DNA of 31,667 nucleotides, taken from an uncultured Oscillospiraceae bacterium (GTDB lineage Bacteria; Bacillota; Clostridia; Oscillospirales; Acutalibacteraceae). The notes beneath the pieces were generated by a model. The model saw only the letters and a program-made list of their open reading frames with translations. It made no database searches and had not been told where the DNA came from. The DNA lies in contig CAUGOD010000034.1 of assembly GCA_959601025.1 (NCBI GenBank), positions 1-31,667 on the forward strand, in the 5' to 3' direction. The translations under genes and the position numbers were made by a program. This document shows, piece after piece, positions 6,026-13,012 of the stretch; position 1 is the first letter of the stretch; each line of letters begins with the position of its first letter.

Positions 6026-6679
6026 ATGGCGGTAAAACCATTGCGGTGTCCCCATTGCGGTGGAGTGATAGAAACCTTTGACGAAACCATGAAAAAAGGT
6101 TTTTGTCCATTCTGCGATACATTGATTGAAAATGTACAGGAACGACAAGCGGAAATGGTAGAAATGTTATCACTTGAAGCAAAGCAACCAAAGAAAAAGA
6201 AATGGAAAATTATCCTACCCGTTTCAATTATTGCAACTTTAGGAATTATTACAGTAATGGTTTTTATCTTGAATCCTACAATATTTTTTAGTGGAGAAGA
6301 AAAGGTAGTGTATTCAGCAGTAAAAGAAATTCAAAAAACCTTACTGCGGCCCGAAAGTATGCGGCTTTCAAATATATCTATGGGTAATGAGGAAAACGGA
6401 GACACCTTTATTTTAGTAGACTTTAATGCTGACAATAAAGGCGGTGGTATTACAGAAGCAACGGCGTTGGTTATTTACAATTCAGTTGGATACAGGATAG
6501 CGACGCGAACGGATGAAGATTATAGTCTTAACTATAATGATGAGGATTATCTGGAAAAAAAGGCAGAAATGGAAGCAAAGAAAAACTTTTCTAATTTTAT
6601 GATTGAAGTTCGACGGATAAAATCAACTACTTCTTTTGATATTGATGACATAAACAAAATTCAAAAAGCCATTAAATAA
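6026..6679 (+). CDS. Zinc-ribbon, single-pass membrane protein
   Basis: This 217-aa protein starts with a zinc ribbon of two CxxC pairs (CPHCGG at 8-13 and CPFCDT at 27-32). A charged linker (PKKKKWK) and one membrane segment (about 58-79, IILPVSIIATLGIITVMVFIL) follow. The extracytoplasmic domain of about 135 residues is acidic and has no catalytic motif I recognise. The zinc ribbon lies before the basic anchor and so should be cytoplasmic. A clear AAGGAGCGGG site precedes the ATG. It is expressed from the repressor-controlled promoter at 5877. The function is unknown; sensing or cell-envelope interaction is possible. Confidence 0.75.
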   Translation: MAVKPLRCPHCGGVIETFDETMKKGFCPFCDTLIENVQERQAEMVEMLSLEAKQPKKKKWKIILPVSIIATLGIITVMVFILNPTIFFSGEEKVVYSAVKEIQKTLLRPESMRLSNISMGNEENGDTFILVDFNADNKGGGITEATALVIYNSVGYRIATRTDEDYSLNYNDEDYLEKKAEMEAKKNFSNFMIEVRRIKSTTSFDIDDINKIQKAIK

Positions 6680-6693
6680 AGGAGCGGGTAAGG

Positions 6694-6753
6694 TTGAAAC
6701 ATTGTAAATCAGGCCGAAAACAGGCAAAATTGAAAAAAGCGTACAAAAAATAA
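6694..6753 (+). CDS. Possible 19-aa basic peptide
   Basis: A TTG codon 15 bp after the previous stop follows AAGGAGCGGGTAAGG, the same kind of binding site used by the preceding gene. It opens a 19-residue, Lys/Arg-rich peptide (MKHCKSGRKQAKLKKAYKK) ending exactly where a terminator hairpin begins. It may be a genuine small peptide or a remnant of a longer gene. Confidence 0.3.
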   Translation: MKHCKSGRKQAKLKKAYKK

Positions 6754-6776
6754 AGCCCAGTTTCTGGACTGTTTTT
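6754..6776 (+). terminator. Terminator of the zinc-ribbon gene
   Basis: AGCCCAG-TTT-CTGGACT is a short stem with one mismatch, followed by GTTTTT. Confidence 0.55.
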
Positions 6777-6983
6777 GCACGCTATTCCGTCTTAGATAAA
6801 GAATAGGCCAAGGCTTTTACCACAACACCTGCATGTCAGGCATAAAATTGACGGTAAATTCTACGCCAAACACCGGGAGGTCACTATTCTAAAACAAATT
6901 ATACCATGCTGCGTTGCACAGGTCAAGATGGTTTCATTCCCCTTTGGTGCCTTGGAGCGTAGCGGAAAGGAATGGTCATAACA

Positions 6984-7550
6984 ATGAAAATCAAAAGTAT
7001 TTTTTGCGGTTTGGTATGCCTATGTCTGTTAAGCGGGTGCAGTGGTCAGCCGCAACAGGAAACAGAGAGCAGTAAGCCAGAGAATATAACGGTATCCAGT
7101 AACCAGAGTCAGCCGGTGTCAACTCCCGCAGTAGCTGAAGAACACTCTTCCCCGGAAAAGGCCATAGAACAGTACTGTAAAACATTTTCAGCGAAGAATA
7201 TAGATGCCTGCAAAAAAATTGTGCCGCCAGACTATCTGCATCTTTTAGAGGCCGTTAATCAAGAAAATACTGCTTGGACTATCGGCGGCGGTGAAAATAA
7301 TACCGATATAATAAGGCTTGCAGAATTTAAAGAAAAAAATGAACTGGCTAAGGGCGAAGAAATGTACGAATGGTATTTGAATAATTGTACTGCAACAAAA
7401 TCGACTAATGCGGAAAAGATAATGATGTATACCATTTCCGCTTATACGCCATCTCCGCTTGAGGTTCCGGGTGATGAAGGAGAAGCACAAGATATACCGT
7501 TTATCTGTGTACTTGAAAACGGAAAATGGTACGCCATAGCAGTTAGCTAA
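6984..7550 (+). CDS. Lipoprotein of unknown function
   Basis: This 188-aa protein has a lipoprotein signal peptide (MKIKSIFCGLVCLCLLSGC) with the lipidated Cys at position 19. A Ser/Gln/Glu-rich linker follows (about 20-55), then a globular domain beginning SPEKAIEQYCKTFSAKNIDACKKIV. This pattern recalls the NTF2-like/DUF4878 folds found in many surface lipoproteins; that match is tentative. The ATG at 6984 was chosen over 6972, which lies directly on the GGAAAGGA binding site. It is anchored outside the membrane, like the domain of the neighbouring zinc-ribbon protein. A role in envelope modification or superinfection immunity is only a guess. Confidence 0.8.
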   Translation: MKIKSIFCGLVCLCLLSGCSGQPQQETESSKPENITVSSNQSQPVSTPAVAEEHSSPEKAIEQYCKTFSAKNIDACKKIVPPDYLHLLEAVNQENTAWTIGGGENNTDIIRLAEFKEKNELAKGEEMYEWYLNNCTATKSTNAEKIMMYTISAYTPSPLEVPGDEGEAQDIPFICVLENGKWYAIAVS

Positions 7551-7673
7551 TGCAGATAAGACGGGTGGGAATACTACTTCATTCACTTTTTATACCCAGG
7601 GCTATACGTTGTGAAACCACTGGAATTTTCCTAAAAAAACACCCCATGCACCCCAACAAACCCGTATAAAATG

Positions 7674-7709
7674 GGCTGGCAGTTATTACGCTGTCAGCCT
7701 ATTTTCTTT
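7674..7709 (+). terminator. Terminator upstream of the WYL gene
   Basis: GGCTGGCAG and CTGTCAGCC form a 9-bp stem with one mismatch and an 8-nt loop, followed by TATTTTCTTT. It lies 123 bp after the lipoprotein stop and insulates the WYL gene. Confidence 0.65.
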
Positions 7710-7715
7710 ATAAAG

Positions 7716-7744
7716 TTGCATTTTCCAGAATATTCCGATATGAT
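7716..7744 (+). promoter_or_regulatory. Promoter of the WYL regulator
   Basis: TTGCAT (7716-7721), a 17-bp spacer and TATGAT (7739-7744), 31 bp before the chosen ATG at 7776. Confidence 0.6.
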
Positions 7745-7775
7745 TATGATATACCTCAAAAAAGAAGGTGAAGCT

Positions 7776-8801
7776 ATGGCAAGCAAACAGGAGCGGCTGT
7801 TGTATTTACGCCGCTTATTCCTAACCGAAACAGACGAAAACCACTATATCACAATGGAAGAAATCGCCCGAAGGCTCAAAGCGGACAGGCGTACCATAGA
7901 GCAGGACATTTCCGCATTAGAGCAAGCGGGGCTGGATATTGAGAAGAAACCACGCCCCAAGCTGGCCTATGCGGTGTTATCCCGTGAATTTACTTTGGAA
8001 GAAATCAAGCTGTTGCTGGATTGCGTGCAGGTGTCAAAGTTTCTCTCCGAAAAGAAAACCGAGGAATTGACAAAGAAGCTGTGCGGCCTGTGCAGTCGAT
8101 ACGAAGCGGAGCAGTTAAAGGGGCAAGTACACAGAAACCACGTCAAAAGTGGGAATGAAGGGATTTACCGCTACATTGACATGATACACAGAGCGATTGC
8201 AGACAAACTGCTGTTGTCTTTTCAATATATCGAATATTTACCGTCAAAGGAACGGCGGGCACGCCATGACGGGAAAGAGTATGTTGTTTCTCCCTGTGCG
8301 TTAATCTATGCGGAGGAAAACTACTACTTGCTTGCGGTGGAAGCGGATGAAGTTCATTCCCCAGATTATAAAGTCAAGCATTTTCGGGTTGACCGCATGG
8401 AAAAGGTCGATACGCTGAACAAGTATGACGGGAGAAGGGCAAAGTCCCTTTGCCCGCCGCAAATTGAAGATATCGAGAATTACACCAAGCAAAACTTCTC
8501 CATGTACGGCGGGAAGGTGGAGCGGGTAACCATTCAATTTCCGAACTACTTAGCGGGGGTAGTCCTTGACCGTTTCGGCCTTGATGTGCGTATCACGAGA
8601 GCGGGCAAGGGATATTTCCAGATAACCGAAAGTATTGCGGTCAGCCCGCAGTTTTATGGCTGGCTGTTCGGTCTGGGGAAGGAAGTAAAAGTCATAGAGC
8701 CGCAGGAAGTGGCACAGGAAATGAAGGCGTTGCTCAAAGATACCTATGGAGTTTATACCCTGAAACGCAACCGCAAAAAGAAGTCGGAAAGTTCTCAATA
8801 G
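7776..8801 (+). CDS. WYL-domain transcriptional regulator
   Basis: This 341-aa regulator has an N-terminal winged HTH (about 5-55, YITMEEIARRLKADRRTIEQDISALEQAGLDI). A WYL domain follows (about 143-212), with LLLSFQYIEYLP, YVVSPCALIYAEENYYLLAVEAD and KHFRVDRMEKV. A WCX-type C-terminal extension ends in a basic tail. The ATG at 7776 follows GAAGGTGAA and a good promoter; the longer frame upstream runs through the terminator. WYL proteins sense nucleic acids or nucleotides and often control mobile-element or anti-phage genes. Here it is convergent with the integrase and is the last cargo gene, so control of excision or of the element's other genes is plausible. Confidence 0.9.
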   Translation: MASKQERLLYLRRLFLTETDENHYITMEEIARRLKADRRTIEQDISALEQAGLDIEKKPRPKLAYAVLSREFTLEEIKLLLDCVQVSKFLSEKKTEELTKKLCGLCSRYEAEQLKGQVHRNHVKSGNEGIYRYIDMIHRAIADKLLLSFQYIEYLPSKERRARHDGKEYVVSPCALIYAEENYYLLAVEADEVHSPDYKVKHFRVDRMEKVDTLNKYDGRRAKSLCPPQIEDIENYTKQNFSMYGGKVERVTIQFPNYLAGVVLDRFGLDVRITRAGKGYFQITESIAVSPQFYGWLFGLGKEVKVIEPQEVAQEMKALLKDTYGVYTLKRNRKKKSESSQ

Positions 8802-8862
8802 TTCTTGCTTTATGGTAGGAAGATGTCAAAAGTTGTTCGTTAGTTCTTGAAAGTTATCAGGA

Positions 8863-8879
8863 GTTCTTAAAAGATGTTA
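8863..8879 (+). repeat. GTTCTTAAAAGnTGTTA motif (right copy) and AGTTCTT cluster
   Basis: GTTCTTAAAAGATGTTA (8863-8879) matches the inverted copy at 1538-1554 at 16 of 17 positions. Shorter AGTTCTT repeats occur nearby at about 8803 and 8842. They lie between the WYL gene and the integrase terminator. Confidence 0.45.
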
Positions 8880-8887
8880 AAAAGAGA

Positions 8888-8920
8888 GGGCAAGCCGCTT
8901 GTTTTTCGGCTTGCCCTTTT
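8888..8920. terminator. Terminator between WYL regulator and integrase
   Basis: GGGCAAGCCG and CGGCTTGCCC form a perfect 10-bp stem with a 9-nt loop. TTTT follows on the plus side and a T-rich run follows on the minus side, so it can serve both convergent genes. Confidence 0.8.
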
Positions 8921-8923
8921 GGT

Positions 8924-10129
8924 TTATATGCGTGTTAAGTTGTTCATCAGCAGGTCAATTCCTATTTGCGAAACGGCGATATAATATCGTTGTGTGACGT
9001 TGATATTTGCGTGTCCCATTTGATTCCGTAAAATATGGGACGGTGTGTTCATCTCCGCAAGCCGTGTGCCGTATGTATGACGCAGATAGTGGTATTTGAA
9101 CTCTATTTGCAGTTGCTCCTTTATCGTGCGGGAATGGTACTTCATGGAATTGACCGTCTGTATTTTGCCGTTTGGAAGGGAATTGACCAGTTCCAAAGAG
9201 GAAATTTTCTTCCCGTCTATATCCGTGATAAAGGTTTGATTCTGTTCCCGTTGTGCCGCAAGTTCTGTTTGTGCCGTTTCCCTTTGCTTTTTCAGTTCTG
9301 TAAAGTGTGCCTTCAAAGCGGGGGACAGATACAAAGTGCGGCGGGCGTTCCGTGTTTTGAGCGGGACTAATTTAATCAGCCCTTCCTGATACTGCATTTG
9401 CCTGTCTATGGTAATTGTACCCTTTTCAAGATTGACATTTTCCCATTTCAAGCCGTAGCACTCGTTGATTCTAAGGCCGCAGTACCGTCCCAGCATATAA
9501 GCGGTTTCGGCGTTTGTGCCTGTGAAGTATTCATCTAACCGCTGAATTTCTTCCCTGCTGAAGGATACAATGTCGGTATCTTCGTCCACCTTCATTTTCG
9601 GCATATGGATTTTGGTATCCTTATTGATACATAGCTTATTATAGGTGTCAACGTCCAAATAATTGCGGGAATAGGCTTGACCGAAAATCAGATAGAACAT
9701 TTTCAGGAAGGATTCCACATACTTATAAGCACGCCCTTCGGTGTAATAGAGGGCGGAAAGATAGTCATTGATTTCCGCAACGCTGATTTCATCCAGCAAG
9801 CGGGAACCGAATCGTTTTTGCAAATGGTTTCTCCATAGGCTGTCTTGCTTCTTGATAGTGGCATACGCCTTGCCGCTTCTGCCATGTTCGCAATATTCTT
9901 TATAAAGTTGTTCTACCGTTTTTCGCTCAATAGGAGAGCGGGGTGCCTGTTCCTTTTCCAAAGCCGCTTTCCTTGCGGCAATCGCTTGTCTTTTGGTTTT
10001 TAAGGGATTCCCGAACTCATCTTTTGCCTTGCGGACTTCTTTCCGCTTGCCCTTATTCGTTATTGTATAACGGTAAGCCCAGTGACCGTTTGAAAGCTGA
10101 TAAATACCTGTAGTATCTTGTTTCGCCAT
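8924..10129 (-). CDS. int: Tyrosine integrase
   Basis: This 401-aa site-specific tyrosine recombinase has an N-terminal arm-DNA-binding region (about 1-60, GIYQLSNGHWAYRYTITNKGKRKEVRKA). A core-binding SAM-like domain (about 70-165) and the catalytic domain (about 185-395) follow. Catalytic residues are R220 (GLRINE), H347xxR350 (HYLRHTYG), H373 (MGHANI) and Y382 or Y383 (TQRYYIA). The start at 10129 follows GAAAGGGG; an earlier in-frame codon at 10174 has no support. It is the last gene before the right end and is transcribed inward. It is the enzyme expected to have targeted the rubrerythrin 3' end. No adjacent excisionase gene is obvious. Confidence 0.95.
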   Translation of the reverse strand: MAKQDTTGIYQLSNGHWAYRYTITNKGKRKEVRKAKDEFGNPLKTKRQAIAARKAALEKEQAPRSPIERKTVEQLYKEYCEHGRSGKAYATIKKQDSLWRNHLQKRFGSRLLDEISVAEINDYLSALYYTEGRAYKYVESFLKMFYLIFGQAYSRNYLDVDTYNKLCINKDTKIHMPKMKVDEDTDIVSFSREEIQRLDEYFTGTNAETAYMLGRYCGLRINECYGLKWENVNLEKGTITIDRQMQYQEGLIKLVPLKTRNARRTLYLSPALKAHFTELKKQRETAQTELAAQREQNQTFITDIDGKKISSLELVNSLPNGKIQTVNSMKYHSRTIKEQLQIEFKYHYLRHTYGTRLAEMNTPSHILRNQMGHANINVTQRYYIAVSQIGIDLLMNNLTRI

Positions 10130-10148
10130 AGTTTCAGTACCCCTTTCC

Positions 10149-10210
10149 AGTGGATAAAAAGTGGATACTTTCAACTATTCCAAAGTTACGTTTTTATAGC
10201 AAAGTGGATA
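10149..10210 (+). repeat. Right-end AGTGGATA repeats (candidate integrase arm sites)
   Basis: The pair AGTGGATAAAAAGTGGATA (10149-10167) and AAAGTGGATA (10201-10210) repeat the left-end motifs in the same orientation. They lie 40-100 bp from the right rubrerythrin copy and just upstream of int. They could also serve integrase autoregulation. Confidence 0.6.
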
Positions 10211-10248
10211 TTCAAAACCGCCGCAAACCCGCATGAAACCTATGTTTT

Positions 10249-10356
10249 AAGGAACTGGGCTATGACGCTGTGCACGACACTGTGCATGAGATGGCCAAGG
10301 ACGAGGCCCGTCACGGCAAGGCGTTCGAGGGCCTGCTGAACCGTTACTTCAAGTAA
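10249..10356 (+). repeat. attR-side orphan copy of the rubrerythrin 3' end
   Basis: This orphan direct repeat of 531-638 encodes the same 35 residues and stop but has no upstream gene body. It starts abruptly after the element-end sequence TATGTTTT. A strong terminator follows at 10375-10412. It is most simply the displaced chromosomal 3' end, or the end left by an earlier insertion at the same site. Confidence 0.85.
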
Positions 10357-10374
10357 GTCCGCCTTGCAGCTTTT

Positions 10375-10412
10375 AAAAGGGTATGCTATCATGACGATAG
10401 CATACCCTTTTT
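10375..10412 (+). terminator. Terminator after the orphan rubrerythrin 3' end
   Basis: A perfect stem of 16 bp (AAAAGGGTATGCTATC with GATAGCATACCCTTTT) with an ATGAC loop is followed by Ts. It lies 18 bp after the orphan stop codon and probably once ended the uninterrupted gene. Confidence 0.85.
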
Positions 10413-10442
10413 ATTTTTATGCTTGGAGATAGGAGGTAAACA

Positions 10443-10568
10443 ATGCAACTGATAAAGGTAGAAAAGGGTAAGCCCTTTACAACGCTGTATTATGAACTGA
10501 CTTGGCCGATCGGCTGGGAGCAAATGCTTTCGGCGTGTTCTTCGTTGTTATTAACTGCATTTGTTTAA
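10443..10568 (+). pseudogene. Short ORF, probable truncated 5' end of a lost gene
   Basis: A strong binding site (ATAGGAGGTAAACA) precedes a 41-aa frame starting MQLIKVEKGKPFTTLYYELT, then WPIGWEQMLSACSSLLL. The good start signal with so short a product, and the abrupt change to AT-rich sequence near the end, suggest a gene cut off by an insertion or deletion. The second half faintly resembles the first membrane helix of MATE transporters, but this is too short to call. Confidence 0.35.
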
Positions 10569-10882
10569 GTTTTATGCAAATACACACCTGTTTTTACTTT
10601 AATTACATCATTTATTATGGCTTGCTGATTTTCTGTTGCCAAAATGTTGCCATGCATTCATTATAACAAATCCCTGCAAATTGGCAACCCATTTTGAAGT
10701 ATTGCACAATAAAAATCTACTTTAAAACCTTATAAGATAGAGTTTCCAATATACCTAAAACGTAATCTTTTCCTTTAATTATTCTTGCTACATGGTGCTA
10801 GCACCATGTCTTTCGTATCACCAAGTAGTAATCAGCAAAACATCCTATTCCCATACTAACCGGAATTGAATAAATACCTGCT
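10569..10882. other. Gene-free AT-rich stretch with inverted repeats
   Basis: No gene is seen. GTTGCCAA (about 10635) and TTGGCAAC (about 10681) are inverted about 37 bp apart. The perfect 20-bp palindrome ACATGGTGCTAGCACCATGT lies at 10790-10809, downstream of the nucleotidyltransferase gene, which is read on the other strand. It may act as a weak terminator or be a remnant end of a mobile element. Confidence 0.4.
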
Positions 10883-11953
10883 CTACAATTTCGCTAATTC
10901 AAACTGTTCATAACTGTCATATTGCTTTATATATCCCCCATGATCTGTAATCAGTTGTACAAAATCACTTTCTACTTTTCGAGCCGTTTCGGATAGTTTA
11001 TAAAGTTCTTTATAGTTAAAGTTACTTAACAAATCGTAAACGGGACACCCCGCTTCTTTCGCATCATCCAATTCTCTTTGAAGACATACTGCGGAAAGGA
11101 ACGCTAATATATAATTTCCTGTTTCACAACACACATATATTTTATTGAATGTGGAACTAATCTCTTCATATAATGACGCAAGCCATGAAGCATCTACCTT
11201 ATTTACTATTTGACTTTTGTGTTCAGATACCTCTTGCAAAGTAAATGTTACATTCAGGTATTCGCATACATCTTCAAATAATTTCATCGCATATTTTATA
11301 ACATCACCAATATCAATTGCTTTAACTACATTCTGATATCCATCTACAATATTGCGAGGAACATTTGGAATATTATTTTGTAAATCTTCAAATTGTTTCT
11401 TCAATCCAAAATGATAATAATCATGATTATATACAGCCACTGCATCAGCAAGTGTCATGATAATGAACCCTGCTATTTTCCGAACCTCTGATGCACTATG
11501 ATTTTGATTCAGCATAGTGCAAAACCTGCCCGCTTCTTCACATCGCCTTGTAGCTATCTCTTTGACATATTTATCATTTAATAGATTACTTTTCAATCTT
11601 GCCTGCATCGTTTTAAAATGTTCTACATCGTCTGCACTATTGGAATAAATGATATTAACATCACCAACTAGTGGTGACATATTTTCAAACAAATCGGCAA
11701 TTTTTTCTACTCTTTTCCACGATATCGGAAATATATCATATGCTACACCTTCTATAATAAAATCAACTGCTAAATCATATCCACGCTCTGATTTAGGAAT
11801 ATAATAACAATCAACATCTGATTTGCTATTAGCAGTACCATTAACATATGAACCATATATTAATACAAGGCTGACATCATTGGCATATTCTGTACTTACT
11901 TTATTCACTATCCACTTAACTAAATTGTCATTTATCTCTTTTCGTTTTTCCAC
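10883..11953 (-). CDS. Nucleotidyltransferase (polymerase-beta fold), antibiotic-type
   Basis: This 356-aa protein has an N-terminal nucleotidyltransferase motif GSYVNGTANSKSDVDCY (34-50), where G34-S35 and D46/D48 form the nucleotide and metal site. A long helical C-terminal part of about 200 residues follows. The layout resembles stand-alone nucleotidyltransferases related to aminoglycoside- or lincosamide-modifying enzymes, but the substrate cannot be read from sequence. The start codon is GTG at 11953, 6 bp after GGAGAA, and a near-perfect promoter lies upstream. The gene is much AT-richer than the chromosome around it, which points to recent transfer. No partner toxin or HEPN gene adjoins it. 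Confidence 0.75.
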   Translation of the reverse strand: MEKRKEINDNLVKWIVNKVSTEYANDVSLVLIYGSYVNGTANSKSDVDCYYIPKSERGYDLAVDFIIEGVAYDIFPISWKRVEKIADLFENMSPLVGDVNIIYSNSADDVEHFKTMQARLKSNLLNDKYVKEIATRRCEEAGRFCTMLNQNHSASEVRKIAGFIIMTLADAVAVYNHDYYHFGLKKQFEDLQNNIPNVPRNIVDGYQNVVKAIDIGDVIKYAMKLFEDVCEYLNVTFTLQEVSEHKSQIVNKVDASWLASLYEEISSTFNKIYVCCETGNYILAFLSAVCLQRELDDAKEAGCPVYDLLSNFNYKELYKLSETARKVESDFVQLITDHGGYIKQYDSYEQFELAKL

Positions 11954-12004
11954 AACCAGTTCTCCTATTCTTTAATAGACCTTCAAACTGATGAATCAAA
12001 TTTG

Positions 12005-12033
12005 ATTATACTACTTTCTAATTCTATTTACAA
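12005..12033 (-). promoter_or_regulatory. Promoter of the nucleotidyltransferase gene
   Basis: On the minus strand, TTGTAA (12033-12028), a 17-bp spacer and TATAAT (12010-12005), about 50 bp before the GTG start. Confidence 0.7.
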
Positions 12034-12043
12034 CTAAAATATA

Positions 12044-12066
12044 GGGCATAGCAATCTCCATGCCCC
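12044..12066 (-). terminator. Terminator-like hairpin after a mobilisation-protein remnant
   Basis: On the minus strand, GGGGCATGG and its partner CTATGCCC enclose a short loop and are followed by TATATTTT. It lies about 8 bp after the stop codon of the remnant at 12074. Confidence 0.55.
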
Positions 12067-12073
12067 ACATTCA

Positions 12074-12197
12074 TTATCGTTCCAACGATTTCTCTATTTT
12101 CTGCTTCTGCCCTTTCAAATCATTCTGCTTTTCATACAGATTATTTCGCTCTCTGCATAATTCTTTCATGCGCTCCAACTGCGCCCGCACTCCCTCT
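12074..12197 (-). pseudogene. C-terminal remnant of a coiled-coil (mobilisation-type?) protein
   Basis: On the minus strand an open frame without a start reads VRAQLERMKELCRERNNLYE and continues KQNDLKGQKQKIEKSLER before a stop and terminator. The charged helical pattern resembles the tails of relaxase or mobilisation proteins in Firmicutes elements. It is cut off at about 12190-12200, where sequence switches to an unrelated frame on the other strand. It is probably the end of a deleted mobile element. Confidence 0.45.
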
Positions 12198-12199
12198 CA

Positions 12200-12742
12200 A
12201 TGGTCAACGCTGTCATTGAAAATGACTTTTCCAAAGTCTCCATACAGGCTCTGGAGGTAGCAATGGGCCCGGGTGAGAAGCTGAAAGATGTGACAGCGGA
12301 ATTACAAAGAGCGCACAACGAAATTTTTTATACCGCAGCCGCAAAAAAAGAAGGCAGCGCTTTAGCGATTTCGGGTAGGTCCTCCCTTATGGAAGCGTCC
12401 ATGAGGATCATGTTTTGGAATCAGACGAATCAATGTATGGTGCAGGTCGTTATGGACAAGGCAATTAAACGGGAAGGCAAGCATGCGTATGATAAATATA
12501 TGGACAGCATTGAGCTGTCGGGCCATATCGATTACACGAAAAGGCAAGCCGAAAAGCCGGCCGATTCGTTTCCGTCCCCTTTTTCAGCGAATCCCCTGAA
12601 ATAATTTCCGGGGAAACAAGGTATAACAGAGCTGTTGCGTACCCCTCTCGGCTTCGCGGGCCTTATTGTTCTGGCGGTATGTTTGGCCGTGTTCCTTCTC
12701 TCTCTGACGGTATTGCTTCTCCGCCGTTTCCGCCGGAAGTGA
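12200..12742 (+). pseudogene. Broken gene: 5' end missing, in-frame stop before a C-terminal membrane helix
   Basis: The frame opens at the junction with the mobile remnant, gives 134 residues (MVNAVIENDFSKVSIQALEV at the start) and stops with TAA at 12602-12604. The same frame continues without a break for 45 more residues, containing a clear membrane anchor (GFAGLIVLAVCLAVFLLSLT, then VLLLRRFRRK), and ends at 12742. I read this as one gene that lost its 5' part to the insertion and gained a nonsense mutation before its membrane tail. No domain is recognised, and no ribosome binding site precedes the ATG at 12200. Confidence 0.5.
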
Positions 12743-13012
12743 AACCGATTCCAAACGACCCTTATCCAGCGTCTCCTCTCAAGGCATACCTTGTTTCGTT
12801 TTTTCATAAAATGAACGGGGCGAACTCGTCAATCTTCAGGAAACGGGGCTATCCCCCGTGGGCGTGAATCCGCTTTTAAGAAACGCGCCAGAAGCAGAAT
12901 ATGTTTGTCCGTTTACTTTTTCCAAAAAGTATGGTATCTTATATGTATGCGGCCATTAGCTCCATTGCCATTTCATTTGTCACGCGTCGCATGGAAAGGA
13001 TGGAACGCCTTT
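12743..13012. other. Intergenic region upstream of the surface-protein gene
   Basis: No gene is seen. ATACCTTGTTTC (about 12786-12797) is the inverse of GAAACAAGGTAT (about 12613-12624), so about 185 bp including the membrane-tail frame lies between inverted repeats. A plausible promoter (TTTACT at 12912-12917, 17-bp spacer, TATCTT at 12935-12940) precedes the gene at 13013. Confidence 0.4.

Larger units (their letters stand above)
531..10356. mobile_element. Integrative element in the rubrerythrin 3' end, with plasmid-like module
   Basis: The element is bounded by the duplicated rubrerythrin 3' ends and is visibly AT-richer than the chromosome. It carries a tyrosine integrase at the right end reading inward, a serine resolvase at the left end, an HTH plus SF2 helicase pair, several regulators and small proteins of unknown function. 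Matching end features are AGTGGATA repeats (721-795 and 10149-10210) and AAACCCGCAT at 643-652 and 10225-10234. No relaxase, VirB4-like, VirD4-like or phage structural gene can be read. It is therefore not a self-transmissible ICE or complete prophage as seen here. A mobilisable or plasmid-like integrative element is the best description. Confidence 0.85.

Noticed and set aside
531..10356. A prophage, considered for the integrase and repressor genes
   Set aside because: No capsid, portal, terminase, tail or lysis gene can be read in the 9.7 kb.
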